A DNA stretch of 61,781 nucleotides. Origin: Longimicrobium sp. GTDB taxonomy: Bacteria > Gemmatimonadota > Gemmatimonadetes > Longimicrobiales > Longimicrobiaceae. The DNA lies in contig DASVWD010000079.1 of NCBI GenBank assembly GCA_036389795.1, positions 1 to 61,781 of the forward strand. Direction: 5' to 3'. Shown here piece by piece: positions 58,512 through 61,781 of the stretch; within the stretch, counting starts at the first letter, position 1, and each line of letters starts with the position of its first letter. The position numbers and the translations under genes were made by a program. Below the pieces are notes generated by a model. That model was not told where the DNA came from, searched no databases, and saw only the letters and a program-made list of their open reading frames with translations.

Positions 58512-59690
58512 TCACGGCATCACCGCCCGGGAAAGTCCGTCCGCCCCGGCCCCGGCGAGCGCGGGCTCCGGCTCCGCGGCCGGCCGGCCGGCGTAGATGC
58601 TCTCGTAGCGCCGCACCATCGTCCGCGCCGAGAAGTGCTCCTCCACCCTCCGCCGCGCGGAGAGGGCGTCGGCCGCGCACCGCTTCCAGTCGCCCAGGGC
58701 GCGGCGCCAGGCGGCGGCCAGCGCGGCGGGCTCCCCCGGGCGCACCAGGCGGTGGCCGAGCTCCGGGCCCAGCACGGCCGCGTTGCCGCCCACGTCGGTC
58801 ACCACCGGGCAGAGGCCGGCGCTCATCGCCTCCAGCAGGCTCACCGAGGTCCCCTCGCTGTGCGACGACATCGTGAAGAGGGTGAAGGCGGCGTGCAGGT
58901 CGTGCAGGTCGTCGCGCCACCCCAGGAAGAAGACGCGGCCGCCGACGCCGAGCGACGCCGCCAGCGCTTCGAGCCGGCCCCGCTCCGAGCCGTCCCCCGC
59001 CAGCACCAGCACCGGCGCGGCGCCGCCCGTCCCCCCGTCGCCCAGGAGCGCCAGGGCGCGCACGGCCACCTCGTAGCCCTTGATCGGCTCCAGCCGGCCG
59101 ACGCTCCCCAGGACCGGGACGTCGTCCGCCAGCTCCAGCTCGCGGCGCAGCGCCCCGCTGTCCGCGCGCGGGCGGAAGGCGTCGGTGTCCACCCCGTTGG
59201 GGACGACGACGACCGCCGCGCGGCCGCGCACCACGCGCGCCTCCAGGTGGCGCGCCAGCGGATCGGAGACGGCCGCCACCACGTCGGAGCGGCGCGAGGC
59301 CCAGCCGTCGATCAGCTGGTCGTCCAGCGGGTCGGGCGCGCGGCGGCCGTGCTCGGTGTGCACCAGTAGCGGCACCCCCGCCATCCGCGCGGCGAGCGAT
59401 CCCTTCCACCACACCCCGCTGTGCGTGTGCGCCACGTCCGGCGCGATTGCCGCGATCTGCCGCGCCAGCGCGGCGGGACGCAGCATCGACCAGCGCGGCA
59501 TCGGGGGAGCGAGATGGACCCGCGCGTGCTCCTCCATCCCCTCCCCGAAGCGGCCCACGTACTGCAGCGCCAGGACGTGCGGCTCGAAGCGCTCGCGGTC
59601 GGCCAGGCGCACCAGGTCGAACACCAGCCGCTCCAGCCCCCCGTAGTTGAGGTTCTGGACCACGTGCAGCACGCGCATCGGCCGCCTCAT
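58512..59690 (-). CDS. Glycosyltransferase family 4 protein
   Basis: A 392-residue GT-B transferase. VLHVVQNLNYGGLERLVFDL starts the acceptor domain, VAHTHSGVWWKGSLAARMAG and VVVVPNGVDTDAFRP follow, VLGSVGRLEPIKGYEVAVRA begins the donor domain, and HSEGTSVSLLEAMSAGLCPV carries the EX7E motif. The GGLERLV start is common in stepwise exopolysaccharide transferases. Start ATG at 59690 overlaps the ATP-grasp stop (ATGA); the stop overlaps the presumed acyltransferase GTG. Confidence 0.92.
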   Translation of the reverse strand: MRRPMRVLHVVQNLNYGGLERLVFDLVRLADRERFEPHVLALQYVGRFGEGMEEHARVHLAPPMPRWSMLRPAALARQIAAIAPDVAHTHSGVWWKGSLAARMAGVPLLVHTEHGRRAPDPLDDQLIDGWASRRSDVVAAVSDPLARHLEARVVRGRAAVVVVPNGVDTDAFRPRADSGALRRELELADDVPVLGSVGRLEPIKGYEVAVRALALLGDGGTGGAAPVLVLAGDGSERGRLEALAASLGVGGRVFFLGWRDDLHDLHAAFTLFTMSSHSEGTSVSLLEAMSAGLCPVVTDVGGNAAVLGPELGHRLVRPGEPAALAAAWRRALGDWKRCAADALSARRRVEEHFSARTMVRRYESIYAGRPAAEPEPALAGAGADGLSRAVMP

Positions 59691-60874
59691 CGCCGCCTCA
59701 CCCAGTCGAGCGTCTCGCGCAGCGCCGGCGCGGGGTCGCCCCAGCGGAATACCTCGCCGCGCGCGCCGCGGCCGGGGAAGACGAAGTCCAGCACCGCGCG
59801 GCCGCGCCCCGGCGCGTCGGGCGGCAGGTCGAGCGCCGCCTTCGAGCGCCGCAGCCGCGCCAGCAGGTGGTCCACCTCGCCCCACTCCCAGCGGCTCCGC
59901 ACCCCGGGCGTCCACGCGGGCGGCGGGGCCGCGGGCGCGCCGAAGGCGGCGTCCAGCAGCAGGGCGGGGAAGTCCACCCCCGCGTCCACCGCCAGCTGGA
60001 GCGAGCCCCAGAAGCGCCCGTTCACCTCCATCAGGTACGGCGTCCCGGTCCGGCGCTCCACCTTCAGCTCCACCATCGCCACCCCCTGCCACCCGAAGCG
60101 CGCCAGGAGGTCGGCCGACCTGCGCACCAGCGCCGGGTCGGGCGCCACGCTCTCGCGCAGCACGCTCACGCCCCCCGCCGGCGGCTTCTCGCGCAGGCGC
60201 CGGTGCGCGAACGCCGCGCGCACCCGCCCGTCCCAGAGGAGGAGGAAGATGCCCACGCCGGGGCCCACGATCCGCTCCTGCAGCAGCACCGGGTAGGCGG
60301 ACGCCGGCAGGCTCGCGAGGCGCGCGTGCAGCTGCAGCCAGTCCGCCGCGTGCGCCACGGAGCGCTTCGCCCGCGCCGTGCCCTCCTCCGCGACGGAGCG
60401 CGACGGCTTGAGGACGACGGGGAAGGAGAGCGCACCGGGGGAGAGCGCCGCGCGGTCCTCCGGGCGCGCGAGGACGTGCTGGCGGGGGACGGCGATCCCC
60501 GCCCCGGCGGCCGCCTCCAGCACGCGGCGCTTGTCGGACACCGCGCGGAAGACGGAGAGGGGAGGGAAGGGGATGACGACCCCGGGCGGGCGCTCCGATT
60601 CCGGCAGCAGGGCCAGGAGCGAGGCCTCCGTGACCGGGAGCAGCGCCTCGACGTCGTGGCGCGCGCAGAGGTCGCGCACCGCCGCGGCGAAGGCGGCGGG
60701 CTCGCGCAGGGGATCGGGGACCACGTCGCTCCCCGCGCACCAGCGCGAGGCGCCGGCCAGGGGGCGTGCCCGCGGCGAGGCGACCCGCACCGCGTGCCCG
60801 GCGCAGCCGAGCGAGCGGACGACCGCCAGCGCGGCGCGCTCCTCGCCGTCGGTCACCAGCACGCGGCGCTTCAT
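59687..60874 (-). CDS. ATP-grasp ligase of a polysaccharide locus
   Basis: A 395-residue ATP-grasp protein. RVLVTDGEERAALAVVRSLG is the pre-ATP-grasp domain, SDKRRVLEAAAGAGIAVPRQ the fold entry, FPVVLKPSRSV the ATP site, and YLMEVNGRFWGSLQLAVDAG the metal-site Glu/Asn. It is a paralogue in layout of the gene at 37701-38987 and, like it, is coupled to a NodB deacetylase gene, here upstream (4-nt ATGA overlap). The carboxylate and amine substrates are unknown. Confidence 0.88.
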   Translation of the reverse strand: MKRRVLVTDGEERAALAVVRSLGCAGHAVRVASPRARPLAGASRWCAGSDVVPDPLREPAAFAAAVRDLCARHDVEALLPVTEASLLALLPESERPPGVVIPFPPLSVFRAVSDKRRVLEAAAGAGIAVPRQHVLARPEDRAALSPGALSFPVVLKPSRSVAEEGTARAKRSVAHAADWLQLHARLASLPASAYPVLLQERIVGPGVGIFLLLWDGRVRAAFAHRRLREKPPAGGVSVLRESVAPDPALVRRSADLLARFGWQGVAMVELKVERRTGTPYLMEVNGRFWGSLQLAVDAGVDFPALLLDAAFGAPAAPPPAWTPGVRSRWEWGEVDHLLARLRRSKAALDLPPDAPGRGRAVLDFVFPGRGARGEVFRWGDPAPALRETLDWVRRR

Positions 60875-61710
60875 CGGCCCAGCACCCCGGCCGCGCGCAG
60901 CCGGAACCCCGCGCGCGAGAGCCCCGCGGGGACGTTGAGCCGCGGCACCGCGTAGCGGTCGATCTCTCCCCCGCGCACCCATCCCCCGTCGACCCGCACC
61001 GCCCCCTGGTACCCCGCCGCCGCGGCCGCCCGCGCCGCTTCGGGAGAGGAGAGGCCGTACGGGTACGAGAGCCAGGGGACGGTGGCGAACGGGAAGCGCG
61101 CGCGCAGCCAGGCGAGCGGCGCGGCCAGCTCCCGCTCCAGCCCCTCGCCCTCCAGCCGCGCCAGGCTCGCGTGGCTCCAGCCGTGGGCGCCGAAGGAGAT
61201 GCCGGGGACAGAGGCCGCGGCGCGCAGCTCGGCCTCGCCCGCGGGGAGGGCGTGCGCGGGGACGTCCCCGTCCGCGAGCCCCAGCTCCCGCGCGAGCGCC
61301 AGCACCGCGCCCTCCTCGCCGCGCGCCTCGTCCAGCGCCCGCGCGCGGAAGGCGGGCGGGAGCGCGCCCGCGCCGTCCGCCAGCGCGTCCCACCAGAAGG
61401 GGCCGCCGCCCACGCGCCCCGCCACCACGAAGAAGGTGGCGGGGAGCCCGCGCGCGGCCAGCTCCTCCAGGCCCGCCGTCACCGCGCCGCGGTAGGCGTC
61501 GTCGAAGGTGATCGCGGCGCGGGGGCGGCGGGCGCCGGGAGAGGCGGGCGCCAGCACCTCCGCCAGGGGGACGACGTCGTGCGTGCGGGCGAGGGCGTCG
61601 AGCTGCGCGGCGAACGCGGCCCGGGGCAGGTGCAGCGAGCGCTCGCCCGAGGGCGCCTCGCCGCGCGGCACCACGTTGTGATATGCAAGGACCAGGGTGT
61701 CCTGCCGCAC
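60871..61710 (-). CDS. Polysaccharide deacetylase (NodB fold), 5' end uncertain at window edge
   Basis: At least 279 residues. LVLAYHNVVPRG is the first family motif, the catalytic AITFDDAYRGAV (FDD) is near residue 68, the metal HxxxH motif ISFGAHGWSHASL near 170, and WLSYPYGLSSPEA follows. The GTG at 61710 is the only start marked inside the window, but the frame stays open to the edge and encodes GLLAAALPPLLGRRV just upstream, which fits the N-terminus of such proteins, so the gene may begin outside. Coupled to the ATP-grasp gene. Confidence 0.85.
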   Translation of the reverse strand: MRQDTLVLAYHNVVPRGEAPSGERSLHLPRAAFAAQLDALARTHDVVPLAEVLAPASPGARRPRAAITFDDAYRGAVTAGLEELAARGLPATFFVVAGRVGGGPFWWDALADGAGALPPAFRARALDEARGEEGAVLALARELGLADGDVPAHALPAGEAELRAAASVPGISFGAHGWSHASLARLEGEGLERELAAPLAWLRARFPFATVPWLSYPYGLSSPEAARAAAAAGYQGAVRVDGGWVRGGEIDRYAVPRLNVPAGLSRAGFRLRAAGVLGR

Positions 61711-61781
61711 GCGTCGGCCCAGCAGCGGGGGGAGCGCCGCGGCCAGCAGCCCCTCGGCCGCGGCCCGGGCGCGGGGGCGCC

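Overview
The window is a high-GC chromosomal segment. Several traits point to a Gemmatimonadota bacterium of the Longimicrobium type: signal-peptide-bearing S9 peptidases and lipoproteins, a family of short Cys-rich peptides with a leader of the form LxLDxLxVESF, PHA granule genes, many dispersed intergenic palindromes, and XrtA-type exopolysaccharide accessory genes. The assignment is inferred from gene content; no rRNA is present.

Bases 1-8049 are mostly minus strand: a possible cut gene at the edge, a lone RiPP-like precursor (234-416), an S9 peptidase, a polyphosphate kinase fused in frame to a Pycsar-type membrane effector domain (2829-5663) and a secreted protein, then a plus-strand DUF1684 lipoprotein. 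Bases 8050-18139 are plus strand: tRNA-Lys(TTT), a zinc-ribbon/SH3 protein closed by a 3' tRNA-like fragment, an ArsA-type ATPase, HMG-CoA reductase, a long-chain acyl-CoA ligase, and a coupled UbiB-like kinase/acyltransferase pair.

Bases 18183-25100 are accessory. A lower-GC DUF262-DUF1524 (GmrSD-like) gene lies between a decayed and an intact copy of a DUF4160/DUF2442 module. A small protein/aspartic protease pair follows, then five tandem Cys-rich precursor peptides (23290-25046) grown by segmental duplication. Each duplication unit carries a terminator and a scrap of the 3' end of the neighbouring patatin gene. No RiPP-modifying enzyme is visible in the window. Bases 25120-27616 hold the patatin, phasin and phaR genes.

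Bases 28046-61710 are dominated by surface-polysaccharide genes: a sugar epimerase, low-Mr tyrosine phosphatase, XrtA-type deacetylase, FemAB-like and DegT-like genes, two NodB deacetylase/ATP-grasp pairs, five GT4 glycosyltransferases, a flippase-like protein, methyltransferases and an OafA-like acyltransferase. Embedded among them are a ParE/Phd toxin-antitoxin module, a four-gene overlapping operon (methyltransferase, cyanophycin-synthetase-like ATP-grasp, ComA, ComB) that should make sulfolactate and perhaps conjugate it, and a 1067-residue TPR/multicopper oxidase fusion.

Intergenic DNA is rich in repeats: a ~119 bp palindromic element with three full copies, a second inverted-repeat family, a ~115 bp repeat with two copies, and low-complexity tracts of GTGCGAA-like units. 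Several genes look broken or frameshifted: a DUF2442 copy, an FkbM methyltransferase, an HxlR fragment, a DUF1905 remnant and the 5' end of the OafA-like gene. Operon logic throughout is by ATGA/GTGA start-stop overlaps.
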